Assembly: GCA_004102645.1 (NCBI GenBank)
Contig: CP034928.1
Span: 1,054,001 to 1,118,000, forward strand
DNA from: Candidatus Bipolaricaulis sibiricus
GTDB lineage: Bacteria; Bipolaricaulota; Bipolaricaulia; Bipolaricaulales; Bipolaricaulaceae
Direction of reading: 5' to 3'
Length of the DNA: 64,000 bases
A program made the position numbers and the translations under genes. Below are positions 8,637 through 16,966 of this stretch, in pieces (the first letter of the stretch is position 1; every line of letters starts with the position of its first letter). Below the pieces are notes generated by a model that saw nothing but the letters and a program-made list of their open reading frames with translations, searched no databases and had not been told where the DNA came from.

Positions 8637-8960
8637 ATGAACAAGGGAGAACTGGTAGATCGGATTGCACAGCGGACTGGGCTTACGAAAAAGGACGCCC
8701 GGAAGGCGCTCGACGCAACGATTGACATCGTTACGGAGAGCATCGCCGCCAACGAGGAGGTCCTGCTGACGGGGTTCGGGAAGTTCGAGGTGCGCACGAG
8801 GAAGCAGTCTCAGCGCATCAACCCGCAGACCCAGCGGCGGATCATGGTGCCGGCGAAGGTCGTTCCGGCGTTCAAGCCAGGCAAGAACCTGAAGACCCTG
8901 GTCGCAAAGCGCCTCAAGGCAGTGGATCAGCGCGGCCAGCTTACGGTGAAGAAGGGCTGA
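8637..8960 (+). CDS. hup: HU-family nucleoid protein
   Basis: 107 residues: a HU core of about 90 (MNKGELVDRIAQRTG start; LLTGFGKFEVR; the DNA-binding arm with RINPQTQ; PAFKPGKNLK) plus a short basic tail ending TVKKG. HU bends and compacts DNA. ATG 8637 is fixed by the upstream purine-rich ribosome site and by the promoter at 8575-8603. A GC-rich hairpin 22 bp after the stop probably ends the transcript. Confidence 0.95.
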   Translation: MNKGELVDRIAQRTGLTKKDARKALDATIDIVTESIAANEEVLLTGFGKFEVRTRKQSQRINPQTQRRIMVPAKVVPAFKPGKNLKTLVAKRLKAVDQRGQLTVKKG

Positions 8961-8982
8961 CGTTCAGACGTCAGGGGCAGAG

Positions 8983-9011
8983 GTGGGCGGCTGCGCCAAG
9001 CAGCCGCCCAC
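8983..9011 (+). terminator. Hairpin terminator after hup
   Basis: Perfect 11-bp stem, GTGGGCGGCTG (8983-8993) with CAGCCGCCCAC (9001-9011), around a 7-nt loop. No real T-tract follows, so release may be weak or Rho-assisted. Confidence 0.65.
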
Positions 9012-9140
9012 GCTCTTGGGTGCAGCCGTTTCGAGGAGGCGGCTCAACACGAAGCCCATCTGCTGACCACGACCCGAACCCTGTACCTTCAGGTCAGCCC
9101 GGATCCGCGTCCCGCAGTGTAACCCGCGCCACCCTCGAGA

Positions 9141-10436
9141 TCAAGGGTAGAGGCGGTCTAGTGTCCTCGGGAAGGGCACTGCCTCGCGGATGTGGGAGAT
9201 CCCGGCCACCCACTGCACGACCCGCTCCACCCCGAGGCCGAACCCGGAGTGCGGCACGGCACCCCACCGCCGGAGATCGACGTACCACTGGTACGGCTCG
9301 ACGGGCAGCGAGGCCTCGTGGAGCTGGGCCACCAGCTCGTCTTCCGTGTCCACGCGCTGCGACCCACCGATGATCTCCCCATACCCCTCGGGCGCGATGA
9401 GATCCGCACACAGCGCGAGGTCAGGCTGTGCTCGGTCACGCTTCATGTAGAACGGCTTGATCGAGGCCGGAAAACGCTCGACGAACACCGGACGCCCAAA
9501 GTGCTGGGATAGGCAGTCCTCGGCCGGCGCGCCGAAGTCATCCCCGAACTCCATCTCCACACCCGAGGCCTGAACCAGCGACACCGCCTCCCGGTACGTG
9601 ATCCGGGCGAACGGCTCCCCCACTTCGCGGACGAGAACGGCCGTGTCACGCTCAAGCTCAGCGAGCTCGCGCTTGCGCTCCGCAACCACCGCCTCCACGA
9701 CGTAGCGCACAAGGGACTCCTGCAGGGCAAGGTTCCCCTCGTGGTCGAGGAACGCCTGCTCCGCTTCCGCCATCCAGAACTCGATCAAATGCCGTCGGGT
9801 CTTCGACTTCTCTGCCCGGAACACCGGGCCGATCCAGTACACCTTCCCCAACGCCGCGCAGGTCGCCTCGAGGTAGAGCTGTCCAGACTGTGAAAGGAAT
9901 GCCGGGGTCCCGAAGTAGTCCAGAGGGAACAGTGTGGTCGTCCCCTCGACGGACGTCCCCACGAGCACCGGCGCCTCCGTGGCCACGAACCCCCGCTCGT
10001 GGAAAAAGCGCCGAATCGCCCACAGCACCGCGTCGCGAATGCGGAGGATCGGGGTCTGGCGCCGGCTGCGGATCCACAGATGGCGGTGGTCCATCAGGAA
10101 GCCCGTCCCGTGCTCCTTCGGTCCGATCGGAAACGGAGTGGTGGGAACATGCACCGGCTCGAGGCGCGAGACCGCCAGCTCGAATCCGCCCGGGGCCCGT
10201 GGTTCAGCTCGCACCCTCCCCCCTACGCGAAGCGAAGCTTCCTGGGGCAACGAGTCGGCCAGCTCGAACGCAACCGGGTCGGCGTCCGGGGTGACCACAC
10301 CCTGCACGAGGCCGGTCCCGTCGCGGACGACGATGAACCGCACCTTGCCTGACGACCGCTTGTGGTAGAGCCAACCCTGGATCCACACGTCACTCCCGAC
10401 GTGCCGATCGAGCTCCTCGATGTAGACAGGCTTCAT
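9141..10436 (-). CDS. asnS: Asparaginyl-tRNA synthetase
   Basis: 431-residue class IIb aminoacyl-tRNA synthetase charging tRNA-Asn. An N-terminal OB-fold anticodon-binding domain (about 1-110, with VWIQGWLYHKRSSGKVRF) precedes the class II core. Motif 2 reads FRAEKSKTRRHLIEFWM and motif 3 GFGLGVERVVQW, ending REAVPFPRTLDRLYP. The FWMAEAE context after motif 2 favours AsnRS over AspRS. It follows acpP by 24 bp on the same strand and is probably co-transcribed from the acpP promoter. Confidence 0.92.
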   Translation of the reverse strand: MKPVYIEELDRHVGSDVWIQGWLYHKRSSGKVRFIVVRDGTGLVQGVVTPDADPVAFELADSLPQEASLRVGGRVRAEPRAPGGFELAVSRLEPVHVPTTPFPIGPKEHGTGFLMDHRHLWIRSRRQTPILRIRDAVLWAIRRFFHERGFVATEAPVLVGTSVEGTTTLFPLDYFGTPAFLSQSGQLYLEATCAALGKVYWIGPVFRAEKSKTRRHLIEFWMAEAEQAFLDHEGNLALQESLVRYVVEAVVAERKRELAELERDTAVLVREVGEPFARITYREAVSLVQASGVEMEFGDDFGAPAEDCLSQHFGRPVFVERFPASIKPFYMKRDRAQPDLALCADLIAPEGYGEIIGGSQRVDTEDELVAQLHEASLPVEPYQWYVDLRRWGAVPHSGFGLGVERVVQWVAGISHIREAVPFPRTLDRLYP

Positions 10437-10460
10437 GGTGTCTGCGCTACGCGGGGCGCC

Positions 10461-10721
10461 CTACGCCCCCGCCGTTCCTTCCTTCTCGTGGACACGGCTC
10501 TCGATGTACGCGATCGCCTCTCCAACGGTGCTGATGCTCTCCGCCGACTCGTCCGGGATCTCAATGCCGAACTCGTCCTCGAACTCCATGATCAGTTCGA
10601 CTGTGTCGAGGGAGTCCGCACCAAGATCGTTCACAAAGGAAGCTTCATCGGTGATCTCGTCGAGATCCACCATCAGCTGCTCGGCGATGATCTCCCGTAC
10701 CCGATCAGCAATCTCGCTCAT
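10461..10721 (-). CDS. acpP: Acyl carrier protein
   Basis: 86-residue acidic four-helix carrier with the phosphopantetheine serine in [14 protein letters not shown], near residue 37. It shuttles acyl chains in fatty-acid synthesis. The start MSEIADRV is set by strong purine-rich Shine-Dalgarno sequences just upstream; a longer in-frame start would include that site. It lies between plsX, which uses acyl-ACP, and asnS, and has its own promoter in the plsX-acpP gap. Confidence 0.96.
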   Translation of the reverse strand: MSEIADRVREIIAEQLMVDLDEITDEASFVNDLGADSLDTVELIMEFEDEFGIEIPDESAESISTVGEAIAYIESRVHEKEGTAGA

Positions 10722-10789
10722 ACCTCCCACACCTCCTCGTGAGCCCACCGGGCCCAGGCACGCGTCGGCACCTGGGGCGGCGTGGGCCA

Positions 10790-10818
10790 GTTATATAGGG
10801 CGTCCGCGAAAACTGCAA
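10790..10818 (-). promoter_or_regulatory. Promoter of acpP-asnS
   Basis: Minus strand: -35 TTGCAG (10813-10818), 17-bp spacer, -10 TATAAC (10790-10795). The AT-rich patch stands out in a GC-rich neighbourhood and gives a leader of about 60 nt. Confidence 0.75.
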
Positions 10819-10837
10819 ACCCCGCTTCCCCGGCCGG

Positions 10838-11881
10838 CTACTGGGCAGACGTCGGGGCGGCGGAGGGTATCCCGGGGTCCCCGGGGTTGGCAAGCCCCGG
10901 GCCGGCCGGCACCGGGGCGAGACGTCCACGGAGCGCGTCCACGATGCAGGCCTTGCTTGCCAGGTAGGTGCGGCGGACCGCGCCCGCGAACGCCCGCGCG
11001 TCCGATCGCCCGTGGGCCACCGTGACCAGGCCGTTCACTCCGAGAAGAGGAGCGGCGTTGCGCTCCTCGTAGCGCATTCGATCGCTCACCGCCCGCAGCG
11101 CACCCCGGGCGAGCCAGGCGCCGAGCTTGGCGCGGCGTGATCTCCGCAGCTCACCACTGAGCATCCCCAACAGCCCCTCCACCCCTCCCTCGACCGCTTT
11201 GAGGAACAGGTTCCCCGCGAACCCCCCCGCCACCACCACGTCCACCGGGCGCTCGGTGAGCACGGTGTGGGGTTCCACATTGCCCACGAACCCGTCCCGA
11301 CCAGCGAGGAGCTCGTGCGCGCTGCGCGCCAGGCGGTCCCCCTTGCCATGCTCTGTGCCGATGTTGAGGAGGCCAATCGCGGGCCTGGCAACGCCCAGCA
11401 CGGCTTGCGCGTAGACGGAACCAAGGTCGGCGAACTGGACAAGACACGCCGGTCTGGGGTCCGCCGTTGCACCGGCATCGATGAGGAGGACTTCTCCGCG
11501 GAGGGTGGGGAGCGACACACACAGCCCCGGGCGGAGCACGCCGGGGAGGCGTCCCAACCGCAGGATCGCCGCACTGACCACGGTGCCCGTGTTCGCCGCC
11601 GACAGGAACGCATCGGCTTCCCCCCGCCCCACCGCATCGAGGCCCCGCGCGATCGATGTCTCGTCGCGCTGCGCCGCGCGGACCGCTGTCTCCTCAGGAA
11701 GGGAGGGGGAAGGGCAGTCGAGGATCTCAACCGTGGACGGGAGACCGGGGAGCGTGGACAGCCCGTGGCCGGCCAGAACAAGGGTCATTGGGAGCCGCTC
11801 TGCGGCGCGGATCGCGCCCGCCGCAAGCTCTGCAGGCGGACGGTCGGCCCCCATCACGTCCACGACGATCCGCGGCTTCAC
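10838..11881 (-). CDS. plsX: Phosphate acyltransferase PlsX
   Basis: 347 residues. PlsX makes acyl-phosphate from acyl-ACP, the first step towards lysophosphatidate with PlsY. The family start is recognisable as VKPRIVVDVMGADRPP (usual form MKIAVDAMGGDNAP), fixing the start at GTG 11879-11881. The frame stays open further upstream, but that would run into the tRNA-Leu gene, whose 3' end is only 6 nt away, so no ribosome-binding leader exists. The C-terminal ~20 residues are Pro/Gly-rich. The neighbouring acpP supplies the substrate carrier. Confidence 0.93.
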   Translation of the reverse strand: MKPRIVVDVMGADRPPAELAAGAIRAAERLPMTLVLAGHGLSTLPGLPSTVEILDCPSPSLPEETAVRAAQRDETSIARGLDAVGRGEADAFLSAANTGTVVSAAILRLGRLPGVLRPGLCVSLPTLRGEVLLIDAGATADPRPACLVQFADLGSVYAQAVLGVARPAIGLLNIGTEHGKGDRLARSAHELLAGRDGFVGNVEPHTVLTERPVDVVVAGGFAGNLFLKAVEGGVEGLLGMLSGELRRSRRAKLGAWLARGALRAVSDRMRYEERNAAPLLGVNGLVTVAHGRSDARAFAGAVRRTYLASKACIVDALRGRLAPVPAGPGLANPGDPGIPSAAPTSAQ

Positions 11882-11887
11882 CGTTCT

Positions 11888-11974
11888 TGGTGCCGAGGGT
11901 GGGATTTGAACCCACACAGGCCGAAGCCCACTGCCCCCTCAAGACAGCGCGTCTGCCAATTCCGCCACCTCGGC
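11888..11974 (-). tRNA. tRNA-Leu (anticodon GAG)
   Basis: 87-nt class II tRNA with the 3' CCA encoded. The acceptor GCCGAGG pairs with CCTCGGC, the anticodon stem CTGTC/GGCAG holds the loop TTGAGGG, the long variable arm is GGGC-TTCG-GCCT, and the T arm contains GGTTCAAATCC. Anticodon GAG reads CUC and CUU leucine codons. It is directly upstream of plsX on the same strand. Confidence 0.96.
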
Positions 11975-11982
11975 GCGGGGGC

Positions 11983-12011
11983 ATGGTAGCCGCGCAGGCC
12001 CGGGAGCTCAA
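11983..12011 (-). promoter_or_regulatory. Promoter of tRNA-Leu-plsX
   Basis: Minus strand: -35 TTGAGC (12006-12011), 17-bp spacer, -10 TACCAT (11983-11988), ending 8 nt before the mature tRNA 5' end. It lies back to back with the holA promoter. Confidence 0.65.
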
Positions 12012-12014
12012 CAT

Positions 12015-12043
12015 TTGTTCCCCCCCGTCCCCCCGGGTAACGT
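12015..12043 (+). promoter_or_regulatory. Promoter of holA
   Basis: -35 TTGTTC (12015-12020), 17-bp spacer, -10 TAACGT (12038-12043). Only six bases separate the -10 box from GTG 12050, implying a leaderless or nearly leaderless mRNA. Confidence 0.5.
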
Positions 12044-12049
12044 TCGCCC

Positions 12050-12949
12050 GTGGCTCGGCCGCGGATCGTTGCCTACTGGGGAGATCCCCTTCTCGTGGAG
12101 CGGGCACTGGCCCGCGCGCTGGAGGGATGGGGTCCGGCGCGACGCGTGGTCCTGTTCGGGGACGAACCGTGCATCGACCGACTCCTCGCAGAGCTCACGA
12201 GCGACGACTTGTTCGGGGAACCGCGTGCGATCGTCGTGCGTCGTGCCGACAAGCTGATGGGCGAGGAGCGGCTGGCGCGGGCCGTGGCGGCCGGCGTGCC
12301 CTCCAACCTCGCGCTGGCTTTCCTGGGCGAGTCCCTGAGCGGGCCGGTGGTCCGAGCTGCCGACGACGCCCTGTTCCTCCCCACGCCGACGGGGCGGGCG
12401 CTGCGCGCCCTGGCCAGCGAGCTTCTGGCCGAGGCCGACCTGCCCCGGTCGGCAGCGGTGGTGGAGATTCTCGTCGAGGCGTCCGGCGGCGACACGCTCC
12501 GCCTCAGCCAAGAGGTGGCCAAGCTGGCGATCTGGCAGAGGACGACCGTTCCCGCACGGGAGCTCGATGACCTCGTGTTTGCCGCGCAGCGTCCTCCCTA
12601 CGCCTACCTCGACGCGGTCGGGGCGAGAGACACCCCCACTGCCCTGGCCGAGCTGCGGCGGCTGCTCACTGCAGGAGGGAACCCGTCCGGCCTGTTCTTC
12701 ACCCTCGTTGCCCACCTGCGGTCCCTGCTCGCAGCGGCTGGGGCGACCGCGGCCGGGCGCACCCCTCCCGGTCCATCGTGGCTCGTGCGCCGGAGACTAG
12801 ATCAGGCGCGCCGCTGGGGGGAGGCAAGGCTGGTGCGCGGCCTCGCCTCCCTGCAGCAGCTCGATGTTCAGATCAAGACCGGGCAGATCTCACCCGAGGC
12901 CGCACTCCACCTCTTCACGCTCGATCTTGCACAGGGCGCGCGGGGATGA
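12050..12949 (+). CDS. holA: DNA polymerase III delta subunit
   Basis: 299 residues with the delta layout: an N-terminal Rossmann-like part without a working P-loop (IVAYWGDPLLVERALARAL; FGEPRAIVVRRADKL), a middle helical region, and a C-terminal collar domain (AELRRLLTAGGNPSGLFFTLVAHLRSLL; QQLDVQIKTGQISPE). Delta opens the sliding clamp in the clamp loader. GTG 12050 was chosen because conserved sequence starts there and no ribosome site is visible. The 3' end overlaps the convergent secD gene by 35 nt. Confidence 0.85.
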   Translation: MARPRIVAYWGDPLLVERALARALEGWGPARRVVLFGDEPCIDRLLAELTSDDLFGEPRAIVVRRADKLMGEERLARAVAAGVPSNLALAFLGESLSGPVVRAADDALFLPTPTGRALRALASELLAEADLPRSAAVVEILVEASGGDTLRLSQEVAKLAIWQRTTVPARELDDLVFAAQRPPYAYLDAVGARDTPTALAELRRLLTAGGNPSGLFFTLVAHLRSLLAAAGATAAGRTPPGPSWLVRRRLDQARRWGEARLVRGLASLQQLDVQIKTGQISPEAALHLFTLDLAQGARG

Positions 12950-14309
12950 ACTCGCCGAGGCCCGTCGTTTCGAGGAGCAGGCGCGACAAGATCAACGCCG
13001 AGAACACCGAAGCGGCGATGCCCAGCCCGAGGGTGATTCCGAACCCTTCCACCGGCCCCGAGCCGAGCAAGAACAGGATGAACGCCACGATGAGCGTGGT
13101 GATGTTCGCGTCGAGCACCGCCGACAGCGACTTCGCGAACCCCGCAGCGATGCAGGCCTTGGGGGCCTTGCCCGTCCGCCGCTCCTCCTTGATCCGCTCG
13201 AAGATGACCACGTTGGCGTCCACCGCCATTCCGATCGTGAGCACGAGCCCCGCGATCCCCGGCAGGGTGAGCGTCGCTCCGAACGCGCGCAGCGCGGCGA
13301 ACACAAGGAGCATCGTCATCACGAGCGCCGCATCGGCGACCAATCCCAGCCAGCGGTAGTAAGCCACCATGAACACGAGGACGAGGACGAAGCTGACGAC
13401 CAGCGCGGTCATCCCCCGCCGCACGTATTCCGCCCCCAGCGTCGGCCCGACCGTCTGCTCCTCGATCACAGCGACCTGCGTCGGCAGCGCGCCCGACCGG
13501 AGAACGACAGACAGCAGCCGCGCCTCCTCCAGGGTGAACCGTCCCGTGATCGTCGTCGAGTCCTGCACCGCCCTCCACCCCTGCTGCGCCGCTTGCTTGA
13601 TCGAAGCCGAGACCTGGGGGGCCGAGTAGACCACGTTGTCCAGGATCACTGCCAGACGATCGTTCACCTGGAGGCGACGCAGCGCGTCCACGAACCGCTC
13701 CGCCCCGTCACGGTTGAACGTCAGGGCGATGAAGAACCCCGGCTGGCGGGGGTCAGTGGAGGTGCGCACCACCGCGTTGTCGAGCACATCCCCCGTGAGC
13801 AGCGGCTCACCCTCGACAAGGTACCACTCCGTCTTGTCGGTGTTGGGCAGGATCTCCTGGATGAGCGTCCGCCGCGCCTCCAGATCGAACCAGCTTGGGG
13901 CCACGTCGATCACCTTGCGGAACTCGAGGAGCGCCGTGCTCCCGAGAAGCTTGCGCGCCTCTTCGGGGTTCTGCACTTTGGGAACCCTCACCTCAACCCG
14001 GTCACGGCCCAACGGCCGGATCTCGGCGTTGACCATCCCGTACTGGTCGACCCGTTCCGAGAAGATCGTCACCAGCTGGTTCACCGCGTCCTCTTGCCTC
14101 GACGGCTCCATCTGCGACTCCCGCAGCGGCACCGGCTGTCCGGTCTCGGGGTCGATGACCTGGGCTTCGATCACCAGCCGCACCCCGCCCTGCAGATCGA
14201 GGCCCAGCTTGATCACTTCCTGGAACGGGAGGAACGGGTACAGAAGGCCAATCGAGGCGAACAGCGCCACGATGACGGAGCCAAACCGAATCCAATCCAA
14301 GCGTCTCAT
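12915..14309 (-). CDS. secD: Protein translocase subunit SecD
   Basis: 464 residues: one N-terminal membrane helix, the signature LGLDLQGG at about 36, a periplasmic P1 region (about 50-290), then five membrane helices starting near residue 305 with IAGLVLTIGMAVDANVVIFERIKEE. SecD works with SecF to pull proteins across the membrane using the proton gradient. The protein stops after the SecD half and no secF gene is nearby. yajC is immediately upstream (8 bp), as in many Sec operons. The 3' end overlaps holA in opposite orientation. Confidence 0.95.
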   Translation of the reverse strand: MRRLDWIRFGSVIVALFASIGLLYPFLPFQEVIKLGLDLQGGVRLVIEAQVIDPETGQPVPLRESQMEPSRQEDAVNQLVTIFSERVDQYGMVNAEIRPLGRDRVEVRVPKVQNPEEARKLLGSTALLEFRKVIDVAPSWFDLEARRTLIQEILPNTDKTEWYLVEGEPLLTGDVLDNAVVRTSTDPRQPGFFIALTFNRDGAERFVDALRRLQVNDRLAVILDNVVYSAPQVSASIKQAAQQGWRAVQDSTTITGRFTLEEARLLSVVLRSGALPTQVAVIEEQTVGPTLGAEYVRRGMTALVVSFVLVLVFMVAYYRWLGLVADAALVMTMLLVFAALRAFGATLTLPGIAGLVLTIGMAVDANVVIFERIKEERRTGKAPKACIAAGFAKSLSAVLDANITTLIVAFILFLLGSGPVEGFGITLGLGIAASVFSALILSRLLLETTGLGEFIPARPVQDRA

Positions 14310-14317
14310 CGCCGCAC

Positions 14318-14596
14318 CTACTTCCGCACCTTGTCCACGATGCTGCCCTTGGACAGCCGCAGCTTGCCTTCCTCCACGGTGAGGGTCACGGAGTCTTCGC
14401 TGATCTCCTCGATCGTGCCGAAGATCCCGCCGGCCGTGATCACCCGGTCACCGCGCTTGAGCGAGCCGAGGAGGTCGCGGTGTTCCTTCTGACGGCGGCG
14501 CTGGGGCCGGATCAGGAGGAAGTAGAAGATGGCGGCGAACGCCACGAGCATCACCACGAGGGTGATCATGGACTGGGACGTCTGGGGGTCATCCAT
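14318..14596 (-). CDS. yajC: Preprotein translocase accessory subunit YajC
   Basis: 92 residues: one N-terminal membrane helix followed by FLLIRPQRRRQKEH, the family hallmark, then a small beta domain (GDRVITAGGIFGTIEEI). It associates with SecDF. The start MDDPQTSQSM is set by GAAAGGAGTG about 10 nt upstream. The gene begins inside the last codons of the preceding membrane-protein gene (8-nt overlap). Confidence 0.94.
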   Translation of the reverse strand: MDDPQTSQSMITLVVMLVAFAAIFYFLLIRPQRRRQKEHRDLLGSLKRGDRVITAGGIFGTIEEISEDSVTLTVEEGKLRLSKGSIVDKVRK

Positions 14597-15080
14597 CTTG
14601 ACACCACTCCTTTCTCTTCCAGAGTCTGCGCGCACCTGCGGCCACGTACAAGACGGCCACCAGCGCAATCCCGCCGCTCCACAACGCGAACGCCAGCCCG
14701 GTCAGGTCGCGGCCCAGCGCCACTACATGGTGCAGCAGGGCGAAAAGATCGAACCAAAGTATAGCGTACAGCACGACGGCAATCGACCGGCTCCGGGCGA
14801 GGTCGAGCGCAATCGTCAAAAGCGGAACCGGAATCCACGCCCAGAACCCCGTCGACGAGCCAACCACCCCCAGCGCGAGGAGCAGGAGGGCGTGCCCTGG
14901 AAGGAGCCGAACCGGGGACGTTGGCCCGAGGGTGCCCCGGCTCTCGCGCCACAGCCCGTACCCCCACACGACGAGAAGCAGAGCTCCGGCCCCCAGCCGC
15001 CACGCCACGGGATAGGGGACGACGGCCAGCGAGAGCCCGATGACCGCCACGCTACCCGCAAGGAACGCGACAGCCCTCAT
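14589..15080 (-). CDS. Small polytopic membrane protein, unknown function
   Basis: 163 residues, largely hydrophobic, with about five predicted membrane helices (segments beginning near residues 3, 28, 65, 85 and 130) and a basic C-terminus (RRLWKRKEW). I do not recognise a family. The start overlaps the mgtE stop as ATGA and the stop overlaps the yajC start, so it belongs to an mgtE-orf-yajC-secD transcription unit. A membrane role near Sec or magnesium transport is only context inference. Confidence 0.6.
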   Translation of the reverse strand: MRAVAFLAGSVAVIGLSLAVVPYPVAWRLGAGALLLVVWGYGLWRESRGTLGPTSPVRLLPGHALLLLALGVVGSSTGFWAWIPVPLLTIALDLARSRSIAVVLYAILWFDLFALLHHVVALGRDLTGLAFALWSGGIALVAVLYVAAGARRLWKRKEWCQDG

Positions 15081-16393
15081 GCCAGGTAGGGAAGAAACGC
15101 CGTCGCCAGGCCGAGGAACAACCCGATCCCAATCAGGTCGCCGATCGTGGTCGCGACCGGTCCGGACATCATCGCCGGATCCAGTCTGAGACGCCGGAAC
15201 AGAAACGGGAGGGCACCGCCGGTCAGGCACGCCGCAATCGTCGTTCCGGCCAGCGCGATTGCGGCCACGGCCCCGAACAACGGCTTCCGCCACAGGAGCG
15301 TGGCAATGAGCCCAATCTGCGCGCCGAGTGCCACGCCCGCGAGCACTCCCACCCGCAGTTCCTTCCACATGATCCACGGCAGATCCGACCAGTGAACCGC
15401 GCCCACCGCGATGCCGCGGATCGCCACCGCCAGGGCCTGCGCCGCGGCGTTCCCGCTCATGTCGGCGATGAGAGGCATGAGCGAAGCCACGAACGCGATC
15501 TCGGCGATCGTGGCCTCGAACCGGCTGATCACCCCGGCCACCGTGAGGTTGAGCAGGACGAGCCCCATCAACCACGGGAGGCGCTTCCGCACCGACACCT
15601 GGGGCGGATCGAGGGGGTGGTCCTCACCCGCCGGAATGCCGCCCAGCTTGAGGGCGTCCTCGGTCGCCTCCTCACGGATCACGTCGATCACGTCGTCGAT
15701 CGTGACGATCCCAAGGAGTCGCTGGTTCTCGTCCACCACCGGGAGGGCGAGGAAGTTGTACTTGTCGAACGTGCGGGCGACCTCCTCCTTGTCCATCGTC
15801 ACCGGCAGCGTGACCGGGTCGGAGCGCATGATCCGGTGGAGCGGCGTGTCAGGGCGGGCGAGCACCAGGTCGCGCAGCGACAGGACGCCCAGCAGCTTGC
15901 CTCCTCCGTTCACCACGTACGCGTAGTAGACCGTCTCCGCGTCCTCGGCCCGTGCCCGCAGCTCCTGGATCGCCCGTTCCGCCGTCATGTCCGCCGGCAG
16001 GGCCACGACCTCGGTCGACATGAGGCCACCCGCGCTGTCCGGGGGATAGGCGAGGAGCTCCCCCAGCTGCTTCGCCTCCCGCACCTCGAGGCGGGACAGG
16101 ATGTCCTGCACCGTCTCCGGGGGGAGCTCGGCGAGGAGGTCCACCGCGTCGTCCGGCTCCATGTGGGACAAGATGTGCGCCGCGTCCTCGCGGTTGAGTT
16201 CGGCCAGCAGCCGCGCCGCCTCGTCGGGCTCCATCTCCCCCAGCGGTTCCGCCGCCGCCCGCCGCCGGTACAGGCGGTGGAGGAGGTCCACCGCCTCGTC
16301 CTCGTTCAGCGCGGCCAGGATCTCCGCAATTTCGGCGGGATGGCGGCGAAGGAGCGCCGAGACATCAAGACGGGGGGTCGGTTCCTCAGCCAT
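15077..16393 (-). CDS. mgtE: Magnesium transporter MgtE
   Basis: 438 residues in MgtE order: an N-domain of charged helical repeats (HPAEIAEILAALNEDEAVDLL, residues 20-130), two CBS domains (about 135-260, with MSTEVVALP and LLGIVTIDDVIDVI), a connecting helix, and five membrane helices from about 280 including the pore-type SGNAAAQ and a conserved MMSGPVATTIGD. It is a Mg2+-gated Mg2+ channel. A TATAGT box lies 8 nt before the ATG, so the mRNA may be nearly leaderless. It is first in the run leading to yajC-secD. Confidence 0.95.
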   Translation of the reverse strand: MAEEPTPRLDVSALLRRHPAEIAEILAALNEDEAVDLLHRLYRRRAAAEPLGEMEPDEAARLLAELNREDAAHILSHMEPDDAVDLLAELPPETVQDILSRLEVREAKQLGELLAYPPDSAGGLMSTEVVALPADMTAERAIQELRARAEDAETVYYAYVVNGGGKLLGVLSLRDLVLARPDTPLHRIMRSDPVTLPVTMDKEEVARTFDKYNFLALPVVDENQRLLGIVTIDDVIDVIREEATEDALKLGGIPAGEDHPLDPPQVSVRKRLPWLMGLVLLNLTVAGVISRFEATIAEIAFVASLMPLIADMSGNAAAQALAVAIRGIAVGAVHWSDLPWIMWKELRVGVLAGVALGAQIGLIATLLWRKPLFGAVAAIALAGTTIAACLTGGALPFLFRRLRLDPAMMSGPVATTIGDLIGIGLFLGLATAFLPYLA

Positions 16394-16401
16394 GACAGCC
16401 G

Positions 16402-16407
16402 ACTATA
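16402..16407 (-). promoter_or_regulatory. -10 box of mgtE
   Basis: TATAGT on the minus strand ending 8 nt before the mgtE ATG; no clear -35 and no Shine-Dalgarno. Confidence 0.45.
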
Positions 16408-16444
16408 CCCGCCACCCCCGGTCCCGCCCACACGACGGAACGGG

Positions 16445-16906
16445 CTACAGAACGGCGATCAGTCCGAGCGAGGCGGCGAGCACGATCCCGCCCGCGAGGA
16501 GGACTCCAAGGGCGATCCGGGGGAGCGACCGCCGGAGGGGGATCCCGAGGAGAAACGCGGCGAGGCATCCCGTCCAGGCGCCGGTCATCGGGAGCGGTAT
16601 CGCCACAAACAGCACGAGCGCCCACGGTCCCCACCGCCGGAAGCGGGCGTGGTGGCGCTCCTGTTGCCAGGCCAGGTACCACCGCCCCGCCCGCCCGAGC
16701 GGCCCCGGGAGGACGCGAACGAGGCGCACGATCCGGTCCAGGCCAAGAAGGAGGAACGGCACCGGGAGAAGATTCCCCCCCACGGCGAGGGCGTACGCGG
16801 CGGCCGGGGAGAACCCGAGGGCGAGGGCCAGCGGGAGCCCGCCCCGCAGCTCCGCGATCGGGAGCGCCGAGACGAGCAGCACCTGGCCCACCCCGCCCCA
16901 GTCCAT
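16445..16906 (-). CDS. Small multi-drug export-family membrane protein
   Basis: 153 residues, matching in general layout the PF06695 'small multi-drug export' family: an N-terminal segment with SALPIAELRGGLPLALALG, a GNLLPVPFLLL stretch, a basic cytoplasmic linker (about 70-92), WGPWALVLFVAIPLPMTGAWTG, and a final hydrophobic helix. The family name rests on thin functional evidence; only membrane location is secure. ATG 16904-16906 follows a CATAAT box by 6 nt. It diverges from cysS. Confidence 0.75.
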   Translation of the reverse strand: MDWGGVGQVLLVSALPIAELRGGLPLALALGFSPAAAYALAVGGNLLPVPFLLLGLDRIVRLVRVLPGPLGRAGRWYLAWQQERHHARFRRWGPWALVLFVAIPLPMTGAWTGCLAAFLLGIPLRRSLPRIALGVLLAGGIVLAASLGLIAVL

Positions 16907-16912
16907 GCGCGG

Positions 16913-16918
16913 ATTATG
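16913..16918 (-). promoter_or_regulatory. -10 box of the small export-protein gene
   Basis: CATAAT on the minus strand, 6 nt before ATG 16904-16906. It is back to back with the cysS promoter. Confidence 0.4.
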
Positions 16919-16930
16919 CCCGGCCCGGCC

Positions 16931-16959
16931 TTGGGCGGGGCCCCGCTCCCGCGTACGAT
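16931..16959 (+). promoter_or_regulatory. Promoter of cysS
   Basis: -35 TTGGGC (16931-16936), 17-bp spacer, -10 TACGAT (16954-16959). Seven bases then lead to GTG 16967, so transcription should begin at or next to the start codon. Confidence 0.55.
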
Positions 16960-16966
16960 TGCCGGC

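Noticed and set aside
15392-16966. Long N-terminal extension of cysS
   Set aside because: The frame is open for over 500 codons but is antisense to mgtE and the small export-protein gene. CysS homology and a promoter both place the start at GTG 16967.
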